Origin: Ophiocordyceps camponoti-saundersi (nom. inval.)
Taxonomy: Eukaryota; Ascomycota; Sordariomycetes; Hypocreales; Ophiocordycipitaceae
Assembly: GCA_003339415.1 (NCBI GenBank)
Contig: PDHQ01000186.1
Span: 1-52,841, forward strand
Direction of reading: 5' to 3'
DNA: 52,841 nt
In this document: piece by piece, positions 33,900 through 47,639 of the stretch
Numbering within the stretch: the first letter of the stretch is position 1
How the letters are laid out: every line of letters begins with the position of its first letter
Program-made: the position numbers and the translations under genes
Notes under the pieces: generated by a model
Database searches by the model: none
Seen by the model: the letters and a program-made list of their open reading frames with translations, nothing else
Told to the model about the DNA's origin: nothing

Positions 33900-36800
33900 G
33901 AGTTCCGGCGCTTCCTATAAAGTAAGAATATTAATACCGAACTACGTAATATTAAAACTATTTATAATTTGCTTAATTAGCTTTTAGAAATACCGGTTAA
34001 GGTATTATCTAGCTAATATTAGATTAAAGCGCTTAAAAGGTATAATTAAAAGTATAACGGGGAGGAGGCTAACTTATAGTAGCCCTACTAGCTTTATAAT
34101 AAAAGTTTAAGCCTTATACCTTATTAATCTCGTAACCCTATACTAATAATAATATAAATTCTATATTAGGGAATATTAACTTAATATTACGTTTTAATCG
34201 GCAAACTTTTTTAAAAAATAATAACTACGGCGATATCTAAGTATAAGTAATAGAGGCGGCCTCCTAAGATTCTAAAAAGTTCTAAGGTACCGCTTATAAT
34301 ATCGAAACTAAAATAGGACGCTGCCTCTTTCTAGAAGGCTAACTAAGCTTCCCGCTATAACGACTCGCTACTATATAGCGTAACCCTATTTAGAAAAATT
34401 ATATTACCGCTTAGTACTTTACCGCCTTAGGTAGAGGTACTTTCGGGATTACTATATAGGATTCGATAATACGCCTTAAAGTTCTTAAAGTTCGCTACCC
34501 CCCCCCCCCCCGACCGCTATACCTTATCTCTAATATTATTATTTACTATAATTCTAATTTGCTGCCTTTTATTACGTTACGTATAACCTCTAATACCTTT
34601 ACCTTACCGCCTACTACCGCGTGATACTTAATAACTAGTATAAACTCGCAGCCGCCCTTCGTAATAATAATCCGCTTACTAAGATCGAAAAGCTCCTTTT
34701 CTTACCCTAAAAAAACGTTAAATTAGGTAGCGTAACCGCGGAATATAATAGTTACTTACTTATCTAATTTACTAATAATAAGTATAAATATATTTACTAT
34801 AAGTTTATAAAAGGATATATTAAGATTCTTAACCTTACTTAAATTATAAACTTATCCTTAATAAAATATAAGGTACTTTATTAAGTAATAAAATATATAA
34901 TAAGCTAGCTAAATAATACGCTTATTATTATCTTCGATTAACGCGATAATTAAAAGCTATCTTTTTATAAAGACCTCCTCCCCGCCCTCCTATCTTTTAG
35001 TACCGAACGCTTTAACGAAGCTAAATAAAGACCTGTTTTATTCCTATTATATTTCGATACTAAACCTATTAATAAGCGCCTAGCGATTATTCTCTAGTAT
35101 AAGTTACTCGATTTTACGATTCGTAATCTTAAGGTATTAAAGTAGCTATATTAAACTAACTATTTTACGCTCCCTAAAAAGGGAATCGATACCGATAACT
35201 ACGCCGCCCGATTTAGTAACTAGTTTTAGTGCGGTCTGCTAAATATTATTCGCTAATATATCGGTCCTAACTTTCGCCTTACTTAGTTGCTAGCTATAGA
35301 TACTAATACCGGTCCCTATAATAGCGGCGGAACCGAAACGTTTAATCTCGCCTAGGACCTTTATACTTACGCGTTAAGGCTCCCCTTTATTGCCCGGGAT
35401 AAACGCCTTTATTATATCCTTAAGTTAGCCGAGTTCCCTAAAACCCTCGCCGCCCTCTTTATATAGTAACTTTCGCTATAATAATATACTACTTACCTAT
35501 TATACTAAGTTCTTAAAACTAATAGTAGTAGTAATCCTAACGCCGAAAATATCGAAACTTAACGCCTAAACGTACCTTCGTTTATTACCGCTATTTAGGA
35601 TTTAACCCCCCCCTTAACTTTACTACCGCCTTCGCGAAAATAGGCTCCCCTAACCGTAACGTAGCTATTTAAAGTAAATAGCTAACTATATTCTAAGCCT
35701 CCCCCCGACGAAAATATTACTCTCCCCTTAAGTTCTATATATTTCTACGATAATACGTACTAAGAACGAGGCACCGCTAGCAAAGATAACGGAAATATAC
35801 GTTATAATTCCGATAGCTTACTTCCTCTATTACCCCTTCCTCGTACTAAAGCTAATTCCCCTAATATTACCTTTAAGGGTAATACCGTCCCGTCTATCCG
35901 CTATCCTTAACTTACTAATACCCCGCTAGCTATTAGTAAAATACCCTTAAAGCCGGGTTAGATAAGCTACCCTACGTAGTCTATATAGTAAGTAAGCCCT
36001 GCTCTGCTTATTATAAGAATAAATAATTATACTACTAGTAGATCGTAGAATATAACGCTAAGGAATAAGTTAAACTATTCCTTGCGGTCTACTAGTATAA
36101 TATTTTCGTAGGGGCTAAAGGCAGATAATAGAAATAGTAGGGTATATTAACTATATTTAGAGAGATTCTTTATTAAAAAAGTATAGTCTATATCGCTTAT
36201 TATATTTTATTAATATTATAACTTTTTTCTTATAAACCTAACTACTATCTTATACCTTTTATAATATCCTAATATAATATTAATAATATTACCTAAGTAT
36301 TAAGCTTTATATTCCCGGAAATAGTTTTTCGAAAAGATATTATAATTTATACTCCTTACTACTATTTAAATTTATATACTTTTATAGTAGAGTCTTTATA
36401 AACTACCTCGTTAAAGCACCTAATTTCCCTATATATAATATAATATTATATACCGTCTCTTTTTACTATTTTACTATAATTATACCGCTAATATTATTTT
36501 TCTATTCTATCTTACTTATTCCGTACGAAAAATAAAATAATATAAGTTTTAATTATCTATATAACTACTATATAGCCTTAGAGGAAATACGATAAAGAAT
36601 ATATAAGTGTAGATAATTTAAAAGATTCTTTATAAAGGGATTATAATAATAGGGCCCTAAATTTTCTTCACCCTTATACGATATTATAAGTTAATAAGGC
36701 CTAGTAATAGGGCCGCTTATAATATTAAATAAAATTATAATATAAATATAATATAAGTACTAAATCTAAATACTACGTAGTAAAATAAAAAAAAAAATAT

Positions 36801-39476
36801 TTAGCTTACTATTCTTCTTATAAAAGGACTAAATAATTAACGTATCTAACTCGCCTATTAATTACTCTCTCTCTTTTTATAAGTTATTACCTACCTACCT
36901 CCTTTATACGCCCTTAATACTTATAGCACGCGTACTCCTTTACTCGAAGTATATATTAAAATACCCCCTACCTATAATTTTTATAATAACTAATACTATT
37001 CCTACGATAATAACGAAGATTAGCCTTAATCTTTTACTAAGCTAGGATATATTAATAACTTACTAGAATTTAAAGATAAATATGCCCCCTTAGATAAGGA
37101 AACTACCCTTATCTAGTGCGGATATGCGATTAATTATACCTTTAGATCTCGTAAATTTTCCGGTAACTATTTTTATTACGTTATACCTAATTTAAGCTAA
37201 TCCGAAACTAGCCTCTTAACTTTAAAAACTTACTAATTCTCCTAATTTTAATCCCGCCGAAGCCCTCTCTCTTTTCTAAACCCGCTATACTATTAACTAC
37301 GGATACTCTTAGGATAGTCGCTAATCCCGACTTATAAGCGTCGAAGATAATTACTATCTAACCTTTTATATAGATATAATTAATATTATTAGTCTTCCCT
37401 TTTAAATTATCTCGCGCTAAGGCGGATTTTTTAATAATATTACCTTTACCTTATAGCGTTAGTCTGCGCCTTACGCTTCTAAGTATATAATTAAACTACT
37501 ATTATTTACCCTTACTAACTATATATTTTATATCGCTATAGTAGGCTTACGAGAAACCTAATTTATCGTTATATACCTTATTAAACTTAAGATTAATAAT
37601 TCTAATAAAGTAAACCTAGCTACTAGGCCTCGAAACCTATCTAAGGTAACCTCCGCTAGCACGGTAATATATACCGACTACGCTAGCTACCTCGCGGAAT
37701 ATATTAAGAGCATATTCGAAACCTTAAAGCTTTACGAATCTAGTATTAAGCTTAGTTAGCAGCTTAACGAAACCTATTCGTAAACTTTATCCCTCGTAAA
37801 GTAAGTTATATTTTAGTAAATTTTTATAGACTTTTAGCTTATATTTGCTTATAACTATCGTAACAACGCTTTCTAAATAAAGAATAAGCCCGCCTTTTAC
37901 GCTTATAATTACGGTGCTAATACCTAGATTAATCTAAAACCTGTCCCCTCCCCCCGTGCTACCCCGGACCCTAATAGCAATAATATTATCCCCGCCCCGC
38001 ACCCCTTTTCTAACCGCCTCCTTATACTCTCTAGCGGGCTTAACGCTAAGTATAACCTTTCCGGAATCGCTTATATCTTTTATACCCTTACTACCGATAT
38101 ATAATATTCCCCGCGAGAGTAAAGCGGGATACCTAACGCCCGCTACTCTACGCCGCTATACCCCTCTAGCGATATTAATACCCCTAAAGTTAAACGCTTA
38201 TACTTACTAGCTAACTATACCCTTATCGCCTAATATTACAGCCGCCTTACTAACTTTACCTTTTACCTGCTTGCCTTCTATCCCTAATTTAGTAATTTCT
38301 TATTTTTAATATTACCTTATTTCTTATAAGATATATACTAAGATAACCGTAGTAGCAACGCTAATCGCGCGCGTTACTTAGATATAGTATTATTCAGCTT
38401 TTTTTAAGGCTACTTTAATATTAAGCGTTTTATCCGTAGCCGCTTAGAAGACCTCCTAGTAGCGAAAGGTATCGGCACCGCTACGCTTACCCTCCCGCCG
38501 GCTAAGGCGGCGAGATATAGCGTAGCTACCGATACTAGGCATAAGAGGCTCCTTAGCGCCCTCCGCGGCCGCGCTAACCTAATAAACCCTAAGGTATCTA
38601 TACTATTTACGCGTAAAAAGGAGTAAATTAAGGCCTCTATTAGACTCTAATCTTACGCCTTTCGTATAAAATAAGTTATTATAATATAAACCCCGGAGCT
38701 AGCTATCGAATACCGTAACTTCGGTACCGTCTTAAAGCTTATACTTAACCTAATCGATTTCTTCCTTTATAATAAATCCTCTTATATATCGCCCCTCCGT
38801 AACTTCTAGCCTAACGTTTTCCTTAATATTCTTTCTACTTATAGCCGGATATTTAACTTTATAATACGTGGTATAGATTCGCGCTTCCTTACCTCTCCCG
38901 ATACCGGGCTTAACGTTGCTAACTCCGAGGCTATAGCTATTATTAACCGCCTCGGAAACTTTTATTTTACTAGTAACTTTAAGATATTACTTACTAGGAC
39001 CCTTAGCCTAATACTTATAATAGAAAGCTTAAAAAAGGGGGCATAGCTTTTTATTTCGCTAATAATATTTAACTTTAAGCGGACTCCTAGTATAATAAAT
39101 ACTAGCTACCTCCGCTTTATTTTAGCTAATAAATAACTACTACTTTTATACCTTCCTACGCTTAAGTTCTATTATAGCGTCTACGTCTCTAGTACTCGCT
39201 ATAATAATATTAAGTTTAGTATCTTTAGGCGTAATTTTATTTCCTCCCCTTAAGATATTATAAACTTCGCTATAACTATAATTTAAGATTTCTAAGTTTT
39301 ATAAATAATTATATTTATTACTTCTAAGTTCCGTAACCTTTTAAAAAATTAGTTATCTAAGGCTATTAAAACTAACTAGCTTAATAATACTAACTATACG
39401 CGGCGAAATTAGCGTATTACCGCCCTTCTTAAATAGTAGTAGTTAAGCCGAAACCTCTTTACTATTCTATATCTTT

Positions 39477-39518
<42 letters not shown>

Positions 39519-40399
39519 ACCCCCCCCCCCNNNNNNNNTTTTTTTTTTTTTTGTTTTGTGTCTAGTGCCGTATGGCTAGGCCGTTACTCATGCCCTAGTG
39601 TCTCTTTGTCCCCCCCCCCCCCCCCCCCCCCTCTCTAGCCCGCTAATACCGTGCTAGGCAGCTCGAAGCCTTTACTAGCCCTCTTAATAATAATAGTCCT
39701 ACTACTTATAGTAGTATTAAAATAATAAAATATAAAGCACGTAGCGACTATATACTCTAAATCTACGAGGTATACCTTTTTACGAAAATCGCCGCCTCTT
39801 ATCCCCTTACCTTTAAGTATTCTACCTAGTTCTTTTATCTTCGTAGCGCTATTTAATATACTTGTAATAAGAATCTGCCCCCTAATACGTAGATTACCGT
39901 ACTTAACGCCGCCCTCGCCACTAGCTATATTTAATAAACGCCCGGCACTTACTTTAGTTATCTAATAGTAAGGCGTTTTTTTAAACTTATCGGACCTAAT
40001 AGATTTTCTCCTATTACCCGCGCTATTCCTAATATATTAAGGCGTCGGGCTCTTAAGGCGTAGGAAACGATTACTAGCTTAGCTCCTTATATTATTAACT
40101 TTAGTTACTTTATACCTTTTTATATTATACTACTACTAATTAAAAAGGGTTTTATAAGTTTAATTAATAGTAAATAGCTTAAAAACTTATATATCTAATA
40201 ATATTACGCTAAAGCCCGCAACCTCCTCCGGAGCTTTCTCCCTAATCTTATATATAACCTCCTCCTAATATAGGCGCTAACTATTATCGTATTATTAGAA
40301 ACTCCTCGAGCGCTTAATAATACTTTTAGGTTTATTACTTTCCCCGCTAAAAAGAACCCTAAGTAGTTAGTAGTCGTAATTATTCTCCGTGTATTTTAG
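33900..40399 (+). pseudogene. Very large RIP-ruined gene relic (>6 kb), unidentified protein family
   Basis: This is a chain of protein-like frames. At 33903-34160 one frame gives TELRNIKTIYNLLN. At 34921-35640 another gives STERFNEAK, DTKPINKRLAIIL, DTDNYAARFSN and DTNTGPYNSGGTETFNLA. At 36943-37225 a third gives YINNLLEFKDKYAPLDKETT. From 37262 to 39478 and again 39677-40399, one frame (congruent to 2 modulo 3) runs on. It contains SVEDNYYLTFYIDIINI, TDYASYLAEYIKSIFETLKL, ALRGRANLINPKVS and, at about 38926-39015, NVANSEAIAIINRLGNFYF. That last motif matches a motif in the relic at 42549-45530 with third-position differences, which supports both strand and frame. TAA/TAG replace Gln/Trp. If this is one gene it exceeds 2,000 codons. 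Frame changes at about 34.2-34.9, 35.6-36.9 and 37.2 kb could be indels, introns or separate genes. The function is not recognised. Confidence 0.6.
39478..39631. other. Assembly gap in homopolymers with a non-RIP 57-nt island
   Basis: In order: about 53 nt of C (one A at 39519), eight N (39531-39538), 14 T (39539-39552), a 57-nt unique sequence (39553-39609), and 22 C (39610-39631). The island contains about eight TG/CA dinucleotides in mixed contexts, unlike the surrounding DNA. The reading frame on both sides is the same modulo 3, although the N count may be arbitrary. The likeliest explanation is a misjoined or low-quality filler sequence at a gap. Confidence 0.85.
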
Positions 40400-42548
40400 T
40401 ATATATATTTAAGATAATTTCCCCCTAAATAAGACGGTATATTATCTATTATAAATATACGTAGAAAAATTAGTAAGATATAACTATTCTTTTATATACC
40501 TTGCTCCCTTTTTACCTTACTCTATTCTAACTTATTTAATATATAAAGTATAAAGGCGTAAATATTTATATACTTAAGTAATTAGGACTTATTACTATTC
40601 GTAGCGATAAAAGAACCCCTAAGAGCTATTAAATCCGCGTCTCTAATAAAAAAACGCTTTACTAACTACGCTTAGAACTATATTCTTTACTTAAGTAACC
40701 CTAAGCTTTTCTAGCAAAAGTTTTTAAGACTAATAATATAGTTTAGCTTTATTACTACTAGTTTATAATATATAATAAACCCCCGCCTTTATAATACTAA
40801 TCCGCAAAAGTTTCTAAGATATAAGAAAAGGGCCGAGTAAACGATTTAATTAATACCTATAAAGGCTCCTAATAATATCTTATATATAATTAGCGTTTAT
40901 TTCTTCTTACGCTAGCTTATTACCGTTAATAAAATAGTCTTACCTTTTTATAATCTAACCTTACCTCTTCTCTTCTCTTATATCGTAATCTACGTATCTC
41001 TATATACCCTTTTTATAATCTACTAAATATTCCTTACTATAAGAATACCTATCTAAATATATTACTCGTAACGTAAATATATATATATATAAATATATAA
41101 TATATAAAATATAAATCTAAGCGAAATAATAATTATAAATTACCTTTTCTAATATTAACTACCTACTAATATTATCCTATTTAATACGATATATAAACTA
41201 GCCCTTTTTTCTACTATTAGCTTATTATATATATACTTATTATCTTTTTTATTTTTTTAAGAAAAAAACCTATATATCGCTCGCTATATTTAAATATTAT
41301 CTTATATTATATTTTAAGTATTTTAAATTTCCTATTTATATCTTATACTAACTATTTATTTAAGAAGAATAAAATTACCTAATTATAGAATATATAGCCT
41401 TATAAAAGAAGGAAATATAAAAAAAAAAAATTTATATATTTATCTAATTCCGTCTTATTTATTAAATTCCTTAAGCTAAAAAGATAAAATTACTCGGAGT
41501 ATAAGCTATATATATAACTAAGTCCCTTATACTTACGGCGACTAATATTATCTATAAGATAATCTTACGCCCTTCCTCGTCTCCTTTATACTTAAGAAGA
41601 TTCTCTCTATTTTAACTTCCTTTTAGAAAGATAATAGTTTATTTTACCCCTTTTTCTTAAATATACTTTAGATATAAAATACTTATCTCTTAATTTTTTT
41701 CTAATAAATTAAAATAGCCTAATTAACCCGTACTACCTTAATAAATATTAATTAACCTTTACTACCTTAATAGACTTTTAGTATTATATTACTATTTCTA
41801 ACTTATACGCCCTAGCGGACTTAGACCTACTCCCTCTATACCGTCTTCCCTACTAGCCCTTTATTTATTTTTTATAAGTGCTAGTTACCTTACTAAAATA
41901 TAAGAATAGACACTTCTTAGAACCTACCCCTCTATTACCTAATAAATTCACGCTTTTAAATATAGGAAGTAATTTTATCCTCTTAGGCCTTATATTAATA
42001 TTAAAATCGTTATATATATATATATATATATATTTAAAAAAAAATCCTAGCTAATATATTATATTCTAAAGATATATAAATATTAGGTTATAAAATACGA
42101 TATATAATCTCGTCTAACCTTAAACCTAACTATATAGGTACTATAAACTAATTATACTTTAGAAACTAGCTTTATATTCTCCGCGTTTTACCGGTACTAA
42201 GCTAATACGGTAATTATAACTATAAAACTATTATACTAGTTTATATATATATATTATCTTAAGTTTTAGTTATATTCGTATATAAGCGGTATATACTACG
42301 CGCTATAAAGAAGCAAAGTAGAAAGATATTATATACTCGAATAAACTATATATATATAAATTACCTCTTTTCCTACTATCCTTATTTTACTTCTTCCCCG
42401 TTAAGCTTCTTTTTACCGAGTAACTATCTCTTACCTTTCTAAGACCCCCCCCCCCCCTAAAAGCTATTACTTAATCTATTACTATTAACTAATAAAAATA
42501 GAAAAAAAAAAGAAAAAAAAAAAAATAAAAAAAATATATTTACGAAAA
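40400..42548. other. AT-rich spacer between two large relics
   Basis: There is no followable frame. It holds many (TA)n runs (for example 42011-42031), A/T homopolymers and a 13-nt C run at 42445-42457. The last ~60 bases before 42549 are A-rich (AGAAAAAAAAAAAATAAAA), as in a fungal 5' leader next to a start codon. Confidence 0.5.
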
Positions 42549-45530
42549 TGCCTAAGGAATCTAATATATAGGGAGGATATAGTAAAGATAGTATAGTTTT
42601 TATATTATATAACCTAGTCTTTCTAGATAAGCTAACGCTTATAACCCCTGCCGATAACTCTTCTAAGTTTTATTCCCGCTATAAGATTAAGTATCTTAAT
42701 TCGCTAGCTAAGCTCTTATATATATACGGCTATCTATCCCCCTTAAATACTAAATCTAACCTACCTCTCTCTTTTCGCGAAAATAGGCCGCCGCTTCTAG
42801 GAAATAACCGAATCTAAAGCTTTTAACTTTGCCGCTATATATAAACTTCTTTAAGAAAAATATAATATCGATTATAGGGAAAATACCTTAGATTTGCCGT
42901 TAGATAACTCTAAAACCGAAAAGGAATTTTCGCTTAGTATAATATCTATTATTAGTTCCTATCTTAAACTTATTACTATCCCGCCGGCCGCCTAAATCCT
43001 TATACCCTAAAACTATATTTAGATTTTATTATTTAACTAGTAAATATAATACGATACTAAATACGCTAGCAAAACGCTACCTTTCGATATATATAACCGC
43101 ACGTTCTATATCGCTAACTTATCCTCCTTTAACGCTTAGTTTATAGTCCTTTACCTAAGCAAACCTTACGACTAAGATACCTAATATTAGCACCGCTAAT
43201 AATACCCTCTACCCCTTAGCTTACTTAAGCTATATTACGCTATCCTCTTATCTTAGTATATCTAGTATATTTTTACGCTTTTCCTACTTTCCTAATCTCT
43301 CCCTAACCTTACCGGCTTATCGATAAATACGAATATACGTTATTAGATTTCCTACTAAGACTAGTTTATATTTTAAGTCCTCTTTATACGATATTAGGAA
43401 ACGTTTACTAGCGTATATACTTACGATACCTTTTAGAATAAAAACTCGCCCGCTTTTTATATATATAATATTAGCTTCGATATAAAACTCGATCCCGGCT
43501 ACTACTCGCCTTATCTTACTCCCTATCCTTATTTCCCCTTTATAGTAAATACCGCTATATAACTCTTACTAGTTACCTTTAATATATCTTAGGATATTAC
43601 TTAGTTATCCGAAAAAGGGAATCTTCGCGATATACGTAAGGATAACTTTTCCGATATTTACTTTTATTACGGTAACTCTAACGATAACTTTCCTAATACT
43701 AATTACTATAATAATAATGCCGACGATATTAATAATATAAATATAAAGAATAGGAATAAGAGACTCTTTACTAGCCGCTTTAACTAATTTCTTCGGTATC
43801 TATAAGCTAAATATAATCTTTCCTATATTAAATAACTCTCCTATACCCTCGCTATTAATATTAGCTATTCCCCCCCCTAGCTTAGAGATAATTCTAACCC
43901 CCCTTACCGGTCTAATAACCCGTTTAACGAATCGCTATCCCCTCCCCCTAGGTATTAAGACGATCCCCCCTCGCCTTGCGAATCCGACCACGCCTCTAAT
44001 AGGGCGCTACCCTCTAACCCCCCGTAGAAATACTATTTATTAGCCGATTTTAAGAGTTTTAACAGGGGGTTAGTAAGCCCTAATAACCTTACGTTTTACC
44101 CCCTCGCTTTCTATTTATATTATAGGAACTTATTATTAATAGGCCCCCCCTTATTCCTCGAAAAACGCTATTATATTATATATTATAATAAGAGTGTTCG
44201 TAACTATAACTTTTCCGATAGTTTATATTATAACGCCGTGGCGGAAAAATACTTACTTTTCTTCGGCCCTTTCTATAGCTTTTTTACTATTAGCTATTCC
44301 CCTACTACGAAACCCGGTTATCTCTTAACGATAATAGGCCTTCTTATAGTAGCTTTTATACTCCTATTAGTTAAGGCGGAACCTTATATAACGAAGTAGC
44401 GTAGCCTTATAAAAGCTATTACCCCCCCTTTTACCGATAGCGCCTAGGACCTTAACTTAATCTACCCGTTCCTTTATAAGCGCTAATATATTTACTTAGC
44501 TATCCGCGACTCCTTATTTACTTTCTATATAAAGTAAGTTATAATTATATAAGTCTCGGAAGTTTTTAAGTAACGCCGTAACTTCTTTATTTTTTTTAAC
44601 CCGCTCTTATAGCTTATTATTTTTTTTTTCCGTAACCCGCGCGAATATCTTTATTTTTTATATAAGTTCGAACCTTTTAGTTTCCCCGGTATCCTTAGTT
44701 ACTTCGCTATAGTTTTCTATTACGCTACTAACGTTATCGCGTAACGCTTAGCCTCGCCTCCTAGCCCCGCTTTTAGTAATAATTTTAATCTCGCTAACTG
44801 CGAAGCTATAGCCCTCTTCGATCGTCTAAGTAAGTATTACTTTACTAGTAAACCTAACCTCCTCCTACCCTTTTTTTTTAAGCGTCTTAATATTATAGCT
44901 AGTATATAAAAATACGCCTAGCTATTAATCTTATATAATATACTTAACCTTAGTAATCCCCTATTTAATATAGGAACCCGCTCTTAGCCCCTTACTATAT
45001 TTTAATAGCCGGTTCTTTTATATATCCCCTTAATTAGCTATTATTATAACCTTATCTTTATTATTAAAAAGTATACTTATTCTTAGGCTATATTTTTTAA
45101 TAGCCCCGGTATTACCTAAGTAGAATATATAAGATATTTCCTAAGCTATATTTTTTAGTATTTTTAAATCCCGTAAATAAAAGCCTTTATCTCCTATTAG
45201 TTCTAGTAATAAGTTAATATTTTAGCGCTTATAGTTTTCGATAATACGACCGATAGAAGTTCCGCTATCTTTTTATAAGATACTATATCTATTTTTAAAA
45301 TATAGAAATAGTCCTCTAATCCCTTTTTTACCGCGTTAGTTTATTATTATATAACCCCCTCCCTTATCCTCTACGCTATACTCTTAATATAATAAAAAGG
45401 TTACTTAAGAAACTCTACTAACACGCTTATACTACTCGTTCCTTACTCCCGTATAAATAGTCTACTAGCTATACCGAGGATATTATATAAATATATTATA
45501 ATCTTATTAATACCGCTAGCCTAACGCTTT
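42549..45530 (+). pseudogene. RIP-ruined gene relic, paralogue of the 38-39.5 kb relic
   Basis: A surviving ATG at 42549 (AAAATGCC, a good fungal start context and a spared TGC) opens MPKESNI, then SKFYSRYKIKYLNSLAKLLY near 42660-42720. Near 42810 the frame shifts by one, and the new frame (congruent to 0 modulo 3) is followed for about 2.7 kb. It has LDLPLDNSKTEKEFSLS, DIKLDPGYYSPYLTPYPYF, a Pro/Ser/Asp-rich part at 43870-44020, PLAFYLYYRNLLLIGPPLFL, TNVIA and, at 44793-44850, ANCEAIALFDRLSKYYFTSK. The last motif parallels ANSEAIAIINRLGNFYFTSN of the other relic, with synonymous changes such as GAG/GAA, GCT/GCC and CGC/CGT. Stops are only TAA/TAG. At about 1,000 codons it is shorter than its relative. 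The function is unknown. Confidence 0.7.
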
Positions 45531-45660
45531 TATTTAAGTATATTATTTAATATTTTATATTATATATATTTATCTATTATATAAATAAGGTAAATATTAA
45601 TCGTAAGGATTAAGTTCGCTTACTTATTATTATTATAATAGAAAAGTTAATAAATTAAAT

Positions 45661-46560
45661 ACTAGGCTTTTTTAATAGTTACCTTTTTATTAGCTATATT
45701 CGCCGCTTCTAACTAGATCGTATCGCTTTTATTTATATTACCCTTACGCTACTCGGTTTCCTAAGGCGGTTAGCCCTCGGGGCCTAGTAAGCTATCTCCC
45801 TCCTTACGAATATATAAGGCCTACCCGTCCGTTTTTTTTAATTCGGCTTTACCTCCTTTTTCTCCGCTATCCCTTTTTTTCTTAAATAAGGCTTCGTAAA
45901 CCTTCTCCTCCCTTACTTAATATAGTTAACCGATATCCGCGAATACTACTAATATATATTATCTATAATTTAAAACGCTAGCTTTCGCTAGGAATTAAAT
46001 ATTATTATTATACTTACTTTTACTATTACCGCTACTCCGGGTATATTATATTTTAATACTAACTAAAGCTATTTCGTAGTCTCGGAAAAGAAGATAGATT
46101 TACGATATTTATTAGTTTATTTCGTATTATATATATTTTAGTTTTTATTTTCTAATTAGTTCCCTCCGAAAAAATATATAAATAATATAATATCGGTTAG
46201 TAAAATAATAAAGAAGATTAATAATATTAATTACCTTACCTTATTAGTATTTTATATTATTATATTTTTTTCTACCTTATTAATATTCCGGTTTTTAGAA
46301 TATAAATATATTAATTTCCGTACGCTTATTAAGCTTCGCTTATTTAAGTTTACCTCTCCGCGTAAATACCCGCGCTATACTAAATATACTCTTCCTTTTA
46401 AAAATTATCTATATATTAAGTATAAAGCTTTATTTACCGTATAGCGCTATAGCTCTAAGTAATATCTATAAACTATTTTCGATAGTCTAAGCGCCGAAAT
46501 AAGTATAAGGGAAAATAGGATAGTTAAAAAAGAATATTAGCGCTAGGAGGTAATATATAG
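45661..46560 (+). pseudogene. Further RIP-ruined coding relics downstream
   Basis: In the frame congruent to 1 modulo 3, protein-like pieces appear at 45661-46060 (LTRSYRFYLYYPYATRFPKA, then PPYEYIRPTRPFF) and at 46261-46560 (a Gln-rich, Lys/Arg-ended piece with SKRRNKYKGK). They may continue the preceding relic after another shift, or be a separate gene. No family was recognised. Confidence 0.4.
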
Positions 46561-47199
46561 TTCTAATATATTATAGAAGAAGTAAGAATTATATATTTTA
46601 TATATAAAATATAAAAAACTTATAATTTTATAGCTTAACTATAGTTAGTTATAAACGTAAAATATTATATAGAAATTTAATATTATATAAGCTTCTAAGA
46701 ATCTAAAAATAATTAATAAAAGAATATTATATCTAACCTAATAACCTTATATTATACTATTATAAGCTAAGCTATAACGTATTATAAAATATAAAGTTAG
46801 CCTTAACTTATAATATACTACTCGCGTTTATATATATATATTTTATAATATAAATTTTAATACCCTTTACTCTTATTAACCTTACTATATATAGTTTAGT
46901 TTATAACCTTTATATAGATTATTAATTATATAATATAGAACTCGAAACGTAAGATATTAATATCTCTTATAATATTTTCCGTATAAGCTTTTACTATTTA
47001 CGAAGAAGGCTATATAAACTAGTAGCTACTACCGATTTACTAAAGAATAGTAGCGCTAGGAAGAGATAAAAATATCTTTTTAAGGGTTATATATATATTA
47101 TTAAATAGTTAAAAATAACTTTTAGAGTTCCGAAGGCCTTTATAGACTAGAGTTATAACGGCGGCTATATAAAGATAGCGGCTACTATCTAAGTAAATA
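46561..47199. other. No recognisable gene
   Basis: This is very AT-rich DNA (TATATA and AATATA runs) with no followable frame or repeat. A GC-richer patch at 47125-47165 (TTCCGAAGGCC, AACGGCGGC) may be older relic DNA. Confidence 0.45.
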
Positions 47200-47480
47200 A
47201 TATAACTTAGTTTTCCTTTATAGATAAAATAGGTAAATAAAGTATTTAGCCCTTAAGCTTATCCTTATATTTATTTATAAGTTGCTAATTATAATTCGAG
47301 TTTAAGATATAACTTATAGCTAAAATTTTACTAAATAGAATTATAGCTTTACCTAAACCTTATACCTTTATATAATAAACTACTTACTAGCTTTACTAAT
47401 CCTCTACGTAAACCGATACTTGAAATAATTCCCTCTTATTAAAATATATAAGAGAAGGCCGGAGACTAAATAAACTATTC
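47200..47480 (-). mobile_element. MITE family M, copy 6 (fragment, reverse strand)
   Basis: On the minus strand, GCTATAATTCTATTTAGTAA, then AATTTTAGCTATAAGTTATA and TCTTAAACTC, match the centre of copies 2 and 3 (GCTATAATTCTATTTAGTAA, AGTTTTATTATAACTCC). Neither TIR was found, so this is a diverged internal fragment. It is the only reverse-strand copy I found. Confidence 0.55.
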
Positions 47481-47639
47481 GATAAAGCTTTCGGGATACC
47501 GAAATCCTACTTAGTTTTTTACCTACTATCTTAAGCTATATAATAATATATATATAATAAATTAATTATTTTTTATAATTAGATTTTTCTCTTTAAGTTA
47601 TTTCTAAGACTCGGGTTTTTACTTTATATTATACCCGCT

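Noticed and set aside
37600..37760. Possible retrotransposon RNase H signature (TDYAS following a hydrophobic strand)
   Set aside because: Only a few residues resemble it, and no reverse transcriptase or integrase motif could be placed in collinear order. It is not strong enough to name a family.
37956..38210. 84-codon open frame starting at GTG
   Set aside because: It is a shadow of the neighbouring frame (congruent to 2 modulo 3), which continues for more than 2 kb on both sides and contains the motif shared with the 44.8-kb relic.
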